From Bordetella holmesii ATCC 51541 (GTDB lineage Bacteria > Pseudomonadota > Gammaproteobacteria > Burkholderiales > Burkholderiaceae_B), in assembly GCA_000612485.1 (NCBI GenBank), contig CP007494.1:2232001-2296000 (forward strand): a DNA stretch of 64,000 bases, given 5' to 3'. The translations under genes and the position numbers were made by a program. Positions 31,733 to 40,870 of the stretch are shown piece after piece; positions within the stretch are counted from its first letter, which is position 1; every line of letters begins with the position of its first letter. Under the pieces are notes generated by a model. It saw only the letters and a list, made by a program, of their open reading frames with translations, did not search any database and was not told the DNA's origin.

Positions 31733-31766
31733 TCGTCTTTCTTCCTTTTTTCATCGCGAGAACACT

Positions 31767-33193
31767 ATGTCCAAACAATTCGACGTCGTCGTCATCGGTG
31801 CCGGCCCGGCGGCTACATCGCCGCCATCCGCGCCGCTCAACTCGGCATGTCGGTCGCCTGCATCGATGCCTGGCAAAACGGCGACGGCGGTGCCGCTCCC
31901 GGCGGTACGTGCACCAACGTGGGCTGCATCCCGTCCAAGGCGCTGCTGCAGTCCTCGGAAAACTACGAAGAGGTCAATCACCACTTCGCCGAGCACGGCA
32001 TCGAGGTCAAGGATGTCAAGCTCAACCTGGATACGCTGATCGGCCGCAAGAATAAGGTCGTCAAGCAGAACAACGACGGTATCTTGTTCCTCTTCAAAAA
32101 GAACAAGGTCACCTTCTTCCACGGCAAGGGCGCCTTTGCCGGTCAGGTCGAAGGCGGTTGGGCCATCAAGGTCAGCGGTACGTCGGAAGAAGATCTGGTC
32201 GCCAAGCACGTTGTCGTGGCCACCGGGTCGTCGGCCCGTGAACTGCCGGGCCTGCCCTTTGACGAAAAGAACGTGCTGTCGAATGATGGCGCGCTCAACC
32301 TGTCGGCCGTACCCAAGAAACTGGGCGTGATCGGCGCAGGCGTCATCGGTCTGGAAATGGGCAGCGTCTGGCGCCGCCTGGGTGCCGAAGTCACTGTTCT
32401 GGAAGCCATGCCGGAGTTTCTGGCGGCTGCCGACCAGCAGGTCGCCAAGGAAGCCCTCAAGGCCTTCTCCAAGCAAGGTCTGGACATCCAGACGGGCGTG
32501 AAGATCGGCGAAATCAAAGCGACGGCCAAGTCCATCACGATTCCTTACGTCGACGCCAAAGGCGGCGAGCAGAAGCTGGTGGTCGACAAGCTCATCGTTT
32601 CGATTGGCCGCGTGCCCTATACCGGCGGGTTGAATGCCGAGACGGTGGGTCTGAAGTTGGACGAGCGCGGTTTCATCGCCGTCGACGGCGATTGCAAGAC
32701 CAACCTGCCCAACGTGTGGGCTGTGGGTGACGTCGTGCGCGGGCCGATGCTTGCCCACAAGGCCGAAGAAGAGGGCGTTGCCGTGGCCGAGCGTATCGCT
32801 GGCCAGCATGGGCACGTCAATTTCGCTACCGTGCCGTGGGTCATTTACACCTCGCCGGAGATTGCCTGGGTGGGCCAGACCGAGCAGCAGCTCAAGGCCG
32901 AAGGCCGCGAGTACAAGGCTGGGTCTTTCCCCTTCATGGCCAATGGCCGTGCACGGGCGATGGGCGACACCACCGGGTTTGCCAAGGTTATCGCCGATGC
33001 CAAGACCGATGAGGTCCTGGGCGTACACATCATCGGCCCCATGGCCTCCGAGTTGATCGCCGAAGCCGTGACCATCATGGAGTTCCGCGGCGCAGCCGAA
33101 GACATCGCGCGCATCTGCCATGCGCATCCGACCCTGTCTGAAGCTGTCAAGGAAGCCGCTCTGGCGGTGGACAAGCGCACGCTGAACTTCTGA
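31767..33193 (+). pseudogene. lpdA: Dihydrolipoyl dehydrogenase (E3), frameshifted in the FAD motif
   Basis: Flavin disulfide reductase, about 475 residues when joined. It starts [14 protein letters not shown], then the frame breaks inside the FAD-binding glycine motif: GGCCCGG-CGGC (GG 31808-31809) needs one more G to read [26 protein letters not shown]. The rest is intact: redox disulfide [22 protein letters not shown]-binding [38 protein letters not shown], and the C-terminal [15 protein letters not shown]. Third gene of the 2-oxoglutarate dehydrogenase operon. Confidence 0.93.
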
Positions 33194-33219
33194 TCCCGTT
33201 CGCGTCCTGATCCTTCGCG

Positions 33220-33249
33220 ACGCCGTCAATCCGTAAGGATTGGCGGCGT
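33220..33249 (+). terminator. Hairpin terminator of sucA-sucB-lpdA
   Basis: Stem ACGCCGTCAATCC (33220-33232), loop GTAA, GGATTGGCGGCGT (33237-33249), with one G-U pair. The T-tract is short (TTTGCGCTCTT), so termination may be partial. Confidence 0.65.
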
Positions 33250-33270
33250 TTGCGCTCTTAGATTTCCGCC

Positions 33271-34362
33271 ATGAACGCTCGCGAATACTACGAAAATGCC
33301 CTGGCTGAACGGGGTTATAAGCCGGATGAGGCGCAGTTGCGCGCTGTCGACCGCTTGCAGAAGTACTACGACGATTGGGTGCGCTTCAAGGCGATGCGCT
33401 CCAACGCCCTGAAGAGGCTCCTGAGCCGCCCGGACGTCCCGCGCGGCGTATATCTGTGGGGCGGGGTAGGGCGAGGCAAGAGTTTCCTGATGGACGCTTT
33501 CTATGCCACCGTGCCAGTCGTGCGCAAGACGCGGCTGCATTTCCATGAGTTCATGCGGGGGGTGCATCGTGAGCTCGAGAACGTCAAGGGCATGCAGGAT
33601 CCGCTTGACGAGGTCGCCCGGCGGGTGGCCAAGCGCTACCGGCTGATCTGTTTTGACGAGTTTCACGTATCCGACGTTGCGGACGCGATGATTCTTTATC
33701 GCCTGCTCCTGAAGTTGTTTGAGTACGGTACGTCGTTCGTGATGACGTCGAATTACGAGCCATCGACGCTCTACCCGGACGGTTTGCATCGCGATCGCAT
33801 CTTGCCGGCCATCGAGCTGATACAGAGTCGCATGGATATCCTGAACGTCGATTCGGGAATCGATTACCGCCGCCGGTCGCTCGAACAGGTGCAGTTGTAT
33901 CACCATCCACTGGACTCGGCGGCGCGTCAGGCGCTGGAGGAGGCGTTTTCCAAGCTGGCCGATACGGCAGCGCAGGATCCGGTGTTACGTATCGAGCATC
34001 GCGAAATCCGTGCCCAGGCGCTGGCCGGTTCGGTGGTGTGGTTCGATTTCGCCACGCTTTGTGGTGGCCCGCGCTCCCAGAATGATTATCTGGAGCTGGC
34101 GAATCGCTTTCATGCAGTCATTCTCTCGGAGGTCCCGCGCATGGGGCCGCGTCAGGCATCCGAGGCCAGGCGCTTTACGTGGTTAATCGACGTGTTCTAT
34201 GACCACAAGGTCAAGCTCATCATGTCGGCTGAATGCCCACCCGAAGAGCTGTACACCGAAGGGGCCCTGTCCAATGAGTTTCACCGCACGGTCTCGCGCA
34301 TTCTGGAGATGCAATCGCGTGAATACATCGAGTCGGAGCGGCGGCAGATAGGTACGCTGTAG
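33271..34362 (+). CDS. zapE: Cell-division ATPase ZapE (AFG1-like)
   Basis: 363-residue AFG1/LACE1-like P-loop ATPase. Walker A GGVGRGKSFLMDAFY (about residue 69), conserved HFHEFMRGVH, Walker B LICFDEFHVSDVADAMIL, sensor region FVMTSNYEPSTLYPDGLHRDRILPAI, and C-terminal SEFHRT-type NEFHRTVSRILEMQS. In gamma-proteobacteria ZapE affects Z-ring constriction. A monocistronic terminator follows. Intact. Confidence 0.93.
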   Translation: MNAREYYENALAERGYKPDEAQLRAVDRLQKYYDDWVRFKAMRSNALKRLLSRPDVPRGVYLWGGVGRGKSFLMDAFYATVPVVRKTRLHFHEFMRGVHRELENVKGMQDPLDEVARRVAKRYRLICFDEFHVSDVADAMILYRLLLKLFEYGTSFVMTSNYEPSTLYPDGLHRDRILPAIELIQSRMDILNVDSGIDYRRRSLEQVQLYHHPLDSAARQALEEAFSKLADTAAQDPVLRIEHREIRAQALAGSVVWFDFATLCGGPRSQNDYLELANRFHAVILSEVPRMGPRQASEARRFTWLIDVFYDHKVKLIMSAECPPEELYTEGALSNEFHRTVSRILEMQSREYIESERRQIGTL

Positions 34363-34377
34363 TCGATGTTGCATCTG

Positions 34378-34409
34378 ACACCCCGCCTTTGAGCGGGGTG
34401 TTGTTTTTT
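34378..34409 (+). terminator. Rho-independent terminator of zapE
   Basis: Stem ACACCCCGC (34378-34386), loop CTTTGA, GCGGGGTGT (34393-34401), then TGTTTTTT. A canonical structure. Confidence 0.9.
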
Positions 34410-34444
34410 GGCTTGAGATGGCGTCCTGGCGCTCTGGAAAAGTT

Positions 34445-34463
34445 GATAATGAAAGTTATTATC
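34445..34463 (+). promoter_or_regulatory. Fur box upstream of the ECF sigma gene
   Basis: GATAATGAAAGTTATTATC matches 16 of 19 positions of the Fur consensus and is itself near-palindromic. It sits 37 bp before the sigma-factor start, where a promoter would be, so iron-repressed expression of the sigma/anti-sigma pair is expected. Confidence 0.88.
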
Positions 34464-34500
34464 AATACCATGCTGGGTTTGCGTTTCATTCTTAAGCATC

Positions 34501-35022
34501 GTGTCCTTTACCTCGAGTGATGCCAATCCGCTGGGCGGGGTGACCGTCGAATGCCTGTACCGAGAACATCGTCCCTGGCTGATGGGGTGGTTTCGGCGCA
34601 AGCTCGGGTGCGCGCATCATGCGGAGGACATGACCCAGGATGTTTTTACGCGCATTCTTCAAGGCCGAAAGCAGGTTCATGCCGGCCAGGCGAGGGCGTT
34701 TCTGGTTACGGTCGCCAGGGGACTGGTGATCGACCACTGGCGCCACCGTGCGCTGGAGAGCGCATATGCGGAGTATCTGGCCGGGCTGCCTGAGGCTCAT
34801 GCGCCCAGCGCTGAGCAACGTCTGGAAATCATGCAGGCGCTTGGCACGTTGGATCGCATGATGGACGGCCTGCCTGAGCGAGCGCGACAGGCTTTTCTGC
34901 TGTCACAACTGGATGGGTTGAGCTATCCGGAGATTGCAGTGCGTCTGGGCGTGTCCGTCAGTTCAGTGCAGCAGTATATGGTCAAAGCCATGAGCGCGTG
35001 CTTTGATGTATTTCATGCTTGA
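34501..35022 (+). CDS. ECF sigma factor, FecI-like (iron uptake)
   Basis: 173-residue extracytoplasmic-function sigma factor. Region 2 spans about residues 15-85 (LYREHRPWLMGWFRRKLGCAHHAEDMTQDVFTRIL, FLVTVARGLVIDHWR) and region 4 about 110-165 (LDRMMDGLPERARQAFLLSQLDGLSYPEIAVRLGVSVSSVQQYMVKAM). Starts at GTG 34501. Fur box upstream; overlaps the following fecR-like gene by 8 nt, so the two are translationally coupled. It should direct transcription of the adjacent TonB receptor in response to its ferric ligand. Confidence 0.93.
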   Translation: MSFTSSDANPLGGVTVECLYREHRPWLMGWFRRKLGCAHHAEDMTQDVFTRILQGRKQVHAGQARAFLVTVARGLVIDHWRHRALESAYAEYLAGLPEAHAPSAEQRLEIMQALGTLDRMMDGLPERARQAFLLSQLDGLSYPEIAVRLGVSVSSVQQYMVKAMSACFDVFHA

Positions 35023-35929
35023 AGGGGCGGCGCGTCAGGCCATCACGTGGTGGGTACTGCTGCAATCGGGGTACGGCCAGCGCGCATGACCACGCCGGCT
35101 TGCAAGCCTGGTTGCACGCCGATGAGCGGCATCGCAAGGCCTGGGCGCGAGTCTGTGATGTGCAGCAGGGTGTCAGGCAGGTTCCGGCGCCACTGGCCCA
35201 CGCCGCGTTCAAACCGCAATCGTCGGGCCGGCGCACGATGTTGCGCGGCGTCGTCGCCGCTGCGGTGGCCGGCGCGACGGGGTGGGGCGTCTATCATCAC
35301 ACGCCCTGGCAGCGCCTCATCGCCGATCGGAGTACGGGTCTGGGCGAAGTGCGCAAGATAGCGATCGCCCCAGGCCTGTATGTCACGCTCTCCAGCGATA
35401 CCGCCATCCAGATCTCCCGTAACGCTGACCGGCATCTGCTGCGCTTGTTGCGCGGCCAGGTACAGGTGCAGGCGAGTGCGGCGGCCGTGCAACTCGATAC
35501 CGGTGTTGGCCTGGCGCGCACCGATCGCGCGCGTTTTTGTGTGCGGCGGGGCGCGCACGGCTGCGAGCTGCAGTTGCTCGATGGAGGCTTGGTTCTTGAG
35601 CGGGAGATGAATCGTACACGGCTCAGTGCTCCGCAGGGGATGTGGCTGCCCGACTCGGGTGTCTGGCACCAGCGCCCGCCCAATCCGGACGCCGGGCTTG
35701 GGTTGACGGGCTGATCGTCGCGCACGACTGGCCCTTGCGCATGCTGGTGGCGCGCCTGGCAGATCACCGCAGGGGCGTGATTCATCTGGACCCCGAGCTT
35801 GCCGATACGCGAGTGTCGGGCGTGTTTCCGCTTTTTGACGCCGAGCGGGCCCTGAAGGCCGTCGCACACAGTGTGCCTATCGCGGTGCAGCGGCGTGGCC
35901 CGTTTTGGCTGAGCGTCGGCCAAGCCTGA
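35015..35929 (+). pseudogene. FecR-like anti-sigma regulator, two frame disruptions
   Basis: Inner-membrane FecR-family transducer of about 304 codons. The N-terminus MLEGAARQAITWWVLLQSGYGQRA stops at 35090; the continuation HDHAGLQAWLHADERHRKAWARV (DUF4880-type domain), single TM helix (TMLRGVVAAAVAGATGWGVYH) and FecR domain (TGLGEVRKIAIAPGLYVTLSSDTAIQIS) are in a second frame; WVDGLIVAHDWPLRMLVARLADHRRGVIHLDPELADTRVSGVF is in a third. The second break is at GGG 35694-35696, where GGGG restores AWVDG. Start ATG 35015 overlaps the sigma gene. Confidence 0.85.
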
Positions 35930-36022
35930 CAAAGTTACAATTTTTTATGCTCTGCGGCTGCAGGTTTGGCCGCCTGGTACGGAATGCCCTGTGACAGATC
36001 GATTTTGCTACAGGAGTGTTCC

Positions 36023-38482
36023 TTGTCTTCCCTTTCTTCCTCTTCCCGCCGCCAGCGTTTGGCGCGTCATGTGTTGGCGGTCAGTCTGGCGCTTGCCTCT
36101 GGCCTGAGCGTTCACGCCGCCTGGGGGCAGGCTGCTGCCGCCCACTATGATGTGCCGGCTGGCCCCTTGGCCGAAGCGCTGACCCGTTACGCTCGTGCTG
36201 CCGCAGCCGTGCTGTCGTTTGATCCGGCGCATCTGCGTGGGCTGTCGACCGCCGGATTGAAGGGGGAGTATGGGGTGGCCGAAGGGTTTGCTCGTTTGCT
36301 GGCCGGTAGCGGGTTGCAGGCTCGGCAGGGCAGCGATGGCGTCTGGAGCATTCAACCTGCAGCCGGTGCGCAGACGCTCGCTCCCATTGCGGTGACGGGG
36401 CTCGGTGGTTCGACGACCCAGACCTTCGGCTATGTTGCCAAGGCAAGCCAGAGCGCGACCAAGACCGACACGCCGCTGATCGAGACACCGCAATCGATCT
36501 CGGTCATCACACGCGATCAGATGACCGAGCAAGGTGCACAGTCCCTCAATCAGGTGCTCCGTTATACGGCGGGTGTGGCGACAGAGACCCGCGGTGCCAC
36601 CGCCACGCGTCTGGATCAATTCACCGTGCGGGGTTTCTCGGCCTCGACCTATCTGGACGGAATGCGCGTCTTCGGCGGGCGCGACGCCTTGCCGCAGGTC
36701 GATGCGTATCGCCTGGAGCGGGTTGACGTGCTCAAAGGCCCGTCTTCCGTCATGTACGGTCAGGGCGGCCCTGGTGGCGTGGTCAACCAGGTCAGCAAGC
36801 GGCCGATGGACGAGCGCTACAACGAGGTGGAGGTGCAGGCCGGCAACTATCATCTGCGCCGCCTGAACATGGATTTCAGCGGTCCGATCGATGATGACGC
36901 CACATTGCTGTATCGGTTGAACGGCTCGGCTTATGATACGAACGGACAGATTTCACATACCAAAGAACAGCGCTACTTCATTGCTCCGGCGTTTACCTGG
37001 CGACCCAACGCAGACACGAGCCTGACTGTCCTGACGCACTTTCAGCATGATCCGGATATGGGTTCCTATGGGGCAGCGCCGCCCATGCGTACCGTCATGT
37101 CGGCACCCGATGGGCGCAAGCTGTCCGCACGGTACTACGACGGTGACGCCGACTTCGAAAAGAGTGATCGCAAGAGCTATTCGCTGGGCTATATCTTCGA
37201 GCATCGGTTCAACGACACCTTCAAGGCCAGTCAGAGCCTGCGATTCCAGCATTCGGAAGGCGTCTACCGCAGCGTGTATGGAGCGAGCTCACGCTACTTC
37301 GGCTACACCGGCCCCGATTATCTCTATCAGCAGCGCGCCTCTATCGCGACCGATGTCGATGTCGATGCATTCACGATAGACAACAATCTTCAGGCAAACC
37401 TGCATACGGGCCCGCTTAGCCATACCATTTTGCTGGGCTTCGACTATCAGCATATCCATACCGACACGCTGGCAGGCTACGGGTCTGCTCCGCCGCAGAA
37501 CGTGTTCAATCCGAACTATCACATGAACATCGCCGTGCCGGCGTTTTCTTCGGATCAGACCCAGCGGCAGTTGCAGACCGGCCTTTATGCGCAGGACCAG
37601 ATCAAGTGGGACCGGTTGTCTCTGCTGTTGGGCGGCCGCTACGATTGGGCGCGTACGCACACCGGCACCGACAACCTCGCCACAAGCCGCCACTCCAGCT
37701 CCTCGCTGGCAGCCGAGGCATTCACGGGTCGCGCAGGTCTGATTTACAACTTTGACAATGGTTTGGCGCCTTATGCCAGCTATAGCGAGTCCTTCGAACC
37801 GCAATCGGGCACGGGCTGGAACAATCAGGCCTTCAAGCCCATCGAGGGCAAACAGTATGAAGTTGGCCTGAAGTATCAGCCGGTTGGCAGCAACGCGCTG
37901 GTCACGGTGGCGGCGTTTGATATCCGGCGCGACAACATGTTGACCACCGACCCGGATCCCGCTCACATGTGCGGTAGCGGCCGCTGCCAGATCCAGGCGG
38001 GGCAGGTGCGAACCAAGGGTTTTGAGCTCGAAGCCAAGGCGGAAGTGTTGCGCGGCTTGTCCGTGACGGCGGCCTATACCTATCTGGACAACAAATACGA
38101 GAAAGCCAATGCGGATACGGCGGGCCTGAACCTCAAGGGTCACCGGCCGGCCGGCGTGCCCGCGCATCAGGCTTCGGTGTGGACGCGTTACCAGTTGCAG
38201 GACGGCCCGCTGGCCGGCCTTGGCCTGGGAGCTGGCGTGCGCTATCTGGGCAGCTCGTGGGGCAACGACAACAATACCTACAAAGTGCCTTCGACCACGT
38301 TGGTTGATTTGATGCTGGACTACGATCTGGGCCGCATGACCGCTTCGCTCAAGGGCATGCAGGTGGCATTGAATGTCAGCAACCTGTTCAATAAAGAATA
38401 CATCGCCACGTGTAGTGGGGATGCATGGTGCTGGTTTGGTTATCAGCGCTCGATCAAGGCCAGCCTGCGCTACCGCTGGTAA
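36023..38482 (+). CDS. TonB-dependent siderophore receptor with signalling domain
   Basis: About 819 residues, intact. Start taken as TTG 36023 because AGGAG lies 7 nt upstream and a good signal peptide follows (RHVLAVSLALASGLSVHAAWGQA). Then come an STN/secretin-TonB N-terminal signalling domain (HYDVPAGPLAEALTRYARAAAAVLSFDPAHL to SDGVWSIQP), plug (ETPQSISVITRDQM, DGMRVFGGRDALPQVDAYRLERVDVLKGPSSVMYGQGGPGG) and a 22-strand-type barrel ending ASLRYRW. The signalling domain pairs with the FecR/sigma genes upstream. Ligand unknown; it resembles hydroxamate-type receptors (FhuA/FpvA group). Confidence 0.93.
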   Translation: MSSLSSSSRRQRLARHVLAVSLALASGLSVHAAWGQAAAAHYDVPAGPLAEALTRYARAAAAVLSFDPAHLRGLSTAGLKGEYGVAEGFARLLAGSGLQARQGSDGVWSIQPAAGAQTLAPIAVTGLGGSTTQTFGYVAKASQSATKTDTPLIETPQSISVITRDQMTEQGAQSLNQVLRYTAGVATETRGATATRLDQFTVRGFSASTYLDGMRVFGGRDALPQVDAYRLERVDVLKGPSSVMYGQGGPGGVVNQVSKRPMDERYNEVEVQAGNYHLRRLNMDFSGPIDDDATLLYRLNGSAYDTNGQISHTKEQRYFIAPAFTWRPNADTSLTVLTHFQHDPDMGSYGAAPPMRTVMSAPDGRKLSARYYDGDADFEKSDRKSYSLGYIFEHRFNDTFKASQSLRFQHSEGVYRSVYGASSRYFGYTGPDYLYQQRASIATDVDVDAFTIDNNLQANLHTGPLSHTILLGFDYQHIHTDTLAGYGSAPPQNVFNPNYHMNIAVPAFSSDQTQRQLQTGLYAQDQIKWDRLSLLLGGRYDWARTHTGTDNLATSRHSSSSLAAEAFTGRAGLIYNFDNGLAPYASYSESFEPQSGTGWNNQAFKPIEGKQYEVGLKYQPVGSNALVTVAAFDIRRDNMLTTDPDPAHMCGSGRCQIQAGQVRTKGFELEAKAEVLRGLSVTAAYTYLDNKYEKANADTAGLNLKGHRPAGVPAHQASVWTRYQLQDGPLAGLGLGAGVRYLGSSWGNDNNTYKVPSTTLVDLMLDYDLGRMTASLKGMQVALNVSNLFNKEYIATCSGDAWCWFGYQRSIKASLRYRW

Positions 38483-38486
38483 AGAC

Positions 38487-38513
38487 ATGCGGGGCGGAGT
38501 GCCCGCCCCGCAT
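38487..38513 (+). terminator. Hairpin after the TonB receptor
   Basis: ATGCGGGGCGG (38487-38497), loop AGTGC, CCGCCCCGCAT (38503-38513). The stem is strong and the downstream sequence is A/T-rich but without a clean T-run. It separates the receptor from the DUF3649/PepSY genes. Confidence 0.6.
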
Positions 38514-38522
38514 GCATCGAAT

Positions 38523-38541
38523 AAGAATGATTATAATTTGC
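38523..38541. promoter_or_regulatory. Possible second Fur box, upstream of DUF3649-PepSY-DUF3325
   Basis: Read on the minus strand, GCAAATTATAATCATTCTT matches about 14 of 19 positions of the Fur consensus. It lies 50 bp before the DUF3649 gene and just after the receptor terminator, suggesting a separate iron-controlled promoter. Confidence 0.5.
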
Positions 38542-38590
38542 GGATCTTGCTTGCCGTGATTTCCTCGCGGCACTTTTCTTTGGCATCAAA

Positions 38591-38879
38591 GTGAAAGCTC
38601 CCAATTTCGGCGCGGCCCTGCTGCGCTATCGTTTTGCTGTTGCCTCGCGTGCCGTGGCGGCGATCGGTGGCGGCTATCTGCTGGCTTCGGCCGCAGCCGC
38701 CTGTCTGGCTGCCTATGTCGCGCGTCGATGCCGTGGTAACGGCGCAGATGCTGTCGTTCGTGGTCTATGCCTGCGCGGTCATCTGGGTCTTCGCCACCTA
38801 TAGCGCCTGGCGCGCCTGGGGCGGCGTACTTATTCCGGCGCTCGTGCTGGCCGGGCTGTACTGGGTGGGGGCGCGATGA
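38591..38879 (+). pseudogene. DUF3649 iron-uptake membrane protein, frameshifted
   Basis: Small inner-membrane protein of about 96 codons of the DUF3649 type found beside PepSY proteins and siderophore receptors. MKAPNFGAALLRYRFAVASRAVAAIGGGYLLASAAAACLA is in one frame; PMSRVDAVVTAQMLSFVVYACAVIWVFATYSAWRAWGGVLIPALVLAGLYWVGAR is in another, with the break near 38715-38722. Starts at GTG 38591. Its stop overlaps the PepSY gene start. The role is unknown; related clusters (Pseudomonas fpvGHJK-like) help reduce ferri-siderophores. Confidence 0.75.
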
Positions 38880-40489
38880 GTGCTGCCAAGCCTGCCGCAA
38901 AGCGGCATCCGCAGGCCGAGGGCCTACGCCAGGCCATGTCCTGGTTGCACACCTGGTCCGGCTTGATTTTTGGCTGGGCCCTGTTTGCCATGTTCCTGAC
39001 GGGCACGCTGGCCTTCTTCCGGCCAGAGATTACCCAGTGGATGCAGCCGGAGATCACCTCGAGGACGGCGCCGCCGTTGCAGTCCGTCGAGACCGCCCAA
39101 CGCTATCTGGACGAGCATGCCGCCAAAGCGACGCGTTGGTTCTTCAGCATACCGAGCGAGCGCGAGCCCTATATTACAGCGACGTATCTGATACCGAGGC
39201 CGGCCCCGGTGAACGCAACTTCAAACGCGTGCAGATCGACCCCGCGACAGGCCAGGAAATCAGCGTGCGCGCGACGCGCGGCGGCGATTTCTTCTACCGT
39301 TTCCATTTTGAACTCGAAATGGGATTCCCGTGGGGGCGCTGGCTGGCGAGCATCGCGGGTATGTTCATGCTGGTGGCCATTATCAGTGGCGTCATCACCC
39401 ACAAGAAAATATTTGCGGATTTCTTCACTTTCCGGCCGCGCAAAGGCGGACAGCGTGCGTGGATGGATGGGCATAACGCATTGTCGGTCCTGGGATTGCC
39501 GTTTCACCTGATGATCACCTTCAGCGGCCTGGTGTTGTTCATGGCCATGCTCATGCCCGCGGGTATTGTCGCGGCCTACGACAATGAGCGGGACTACTTC
39601 AACGAGCTGTTCCCGGCTTTCGCACAGACTCCAGCCAAAAACGTTGCAGCCCCGCTCACGCCGCTGGCGCCCCTGGTGCAGCAGGCCGAAAGCCTGTGGG
39701 AGGGCGGGCGTGCCGGCAGGGTGGTCGTCAATCATCCGGGCGATGCTGGAGCCACCGTAACGGTGACGCGTTCGACGGCCGACCGTGTCTCTTATGGCCG
39801 CCTCGCGCCTTCTGTGACATTTGACGCGGTTACCGGCCAGGTGCTGAACAACCGTGACGCAGAAGGGGCTGTGGCGACCACCGCAGGCACGATCGTGGGG
39901 CTGCACCTTGGATTGTTCGCTCAACCGTTACTGCGCTGGTTCTATTTCTTGGTGAGTTTGGCCGGTACGGCCATGGTCGGTACCAGCCTGGTGCTGTGTG
40001 TGGGTCGCCAAACGCCGTCAAAAGCTGCCGGCAGGCAAGGCTGACACGCTGTCGCTGCGCCTCGTCGATGCCCTCAACGCCGGTACCGTGGCTGGCGTTT
40101 TCATCGGCGTGGCGGCTTTCTTTCTGGCCAATCGCCTGCTGCCGACGGACCTACCGAAGCACGAGCTTTGGGAGAGCCGCGCGTTTTTCATCGCCTGGGC
40201 AGCCAGTCTGATCTACGCGTTCCTGCGGTATCGCAGCAAATGGCGTGATCTCTTGGCGCTGGCTGCATTGGCCTTTCTGCTGGTGCCGGTGGTCAATGCA
40301 TTGACCACCTCACGCCATCTTGGTGTCTCGCTGCCCGATGCCGACTGGGTTATGGCGGGTTTCGACCTCACCTGCCTGGCCACCGCATGTTTGCTGGCCT
40401 GGATCGCGCGCCGGTGCGCGCGCAGGAAAGCAGTGGCGCCGCGTAAGCAGCGCGTCGCTGTCGAAGAACGTGCCTTGGAGGGTCGGTGA
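38876..40489 (+). pseudogene. PepSY-associated TM protein (probable ferri-siderophore reductase), two frameshifts
   Basis: Inner-membrane PepSY-TM protein of about 537 codons. It begins LRQAMSWLHTWSGLIFGWALFAMFLTGTLAFFRPEITQWMQPE, shifts near 39170 (EREPY to YSDVSDTEAGPGERNFKRVQIDPATGQE), continues through helices MGFPWGRWLASIAGMFMLVAIISGVITHKKIF and HNALSVLGLPFHLMITFSGLVLFMAMLMPAG, and shifts again near 40002-40010 at a TG repeat (TSLVLCV to WVAKRRQKLPAGKADTLSLR). Histidines in several helices suit heme binding. Homologues such as FpvG reduce siderophore-bound iron; that function is inferred here. Confidence 0.82.
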
Positions 40490-40827
40490 TGAATGCCGCC
40501 GCTTTTTGTCTGGCCTATGCCAGATTTACCGCGCTTTCCATGGCCATGGACCGGCATTTCGAAGATGCGTTCGACCGCACGCTGCCCGCCGGTTTACGCC
40601 GTGCCCTGCGGGCAGGCGGGTCGTTGGCACTGGCCTTGTCGCTGTGGTTGTGCGCGCGCTTGCACGGCTGGTCGTACGGCAGTGTGCTCTGGATCGGCAT
40701 GCTGTCGATTTCGGGCCTGCTGCTGATCTGGGTCATGACCTATCGCCCGCGCGCGGCCTGGACAGCGGGTATAGCATGCCTGGCGATTGCGCCGCTGTTT
40801 GCCGCGCTGGCAGGGCTGGCACGGTAA
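40489..40827 (+). CDS. DUF3325-family membrane protein
   Basis: 112 residues with three hydrophobic segments. [68 protein letters not shown] fits DUF3325. The ATG overlaps the PepSY stop (TGATG). Last gene of the iron module; a small-protein partner of the PepSY reductase by association only. Confidence 0.8.
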   Translation: MNAAAFCLAYARFTALSMAMDRHFEDAFDRTLPAGLRRALRAGGSLALALSLWLCARLHGWSYGSVLWIGMLSISGLLLIWVMTYRPRAAWTAGIACLAIAPLFAALAGLAR

Positions 40828-40870
40828 ACTGGTCGCTTGTTCCGTCTCCGGCTGCTCACAGCCTCGTGTC

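Noticed and set aside
38569..38879. Separate small gene from the 38634-38879 frame
   Set aside because: Its N-terminal part is a shadow; the C-terminal part continues the DUF3649 protein begun at 38591, so it is one frameshifted gene.
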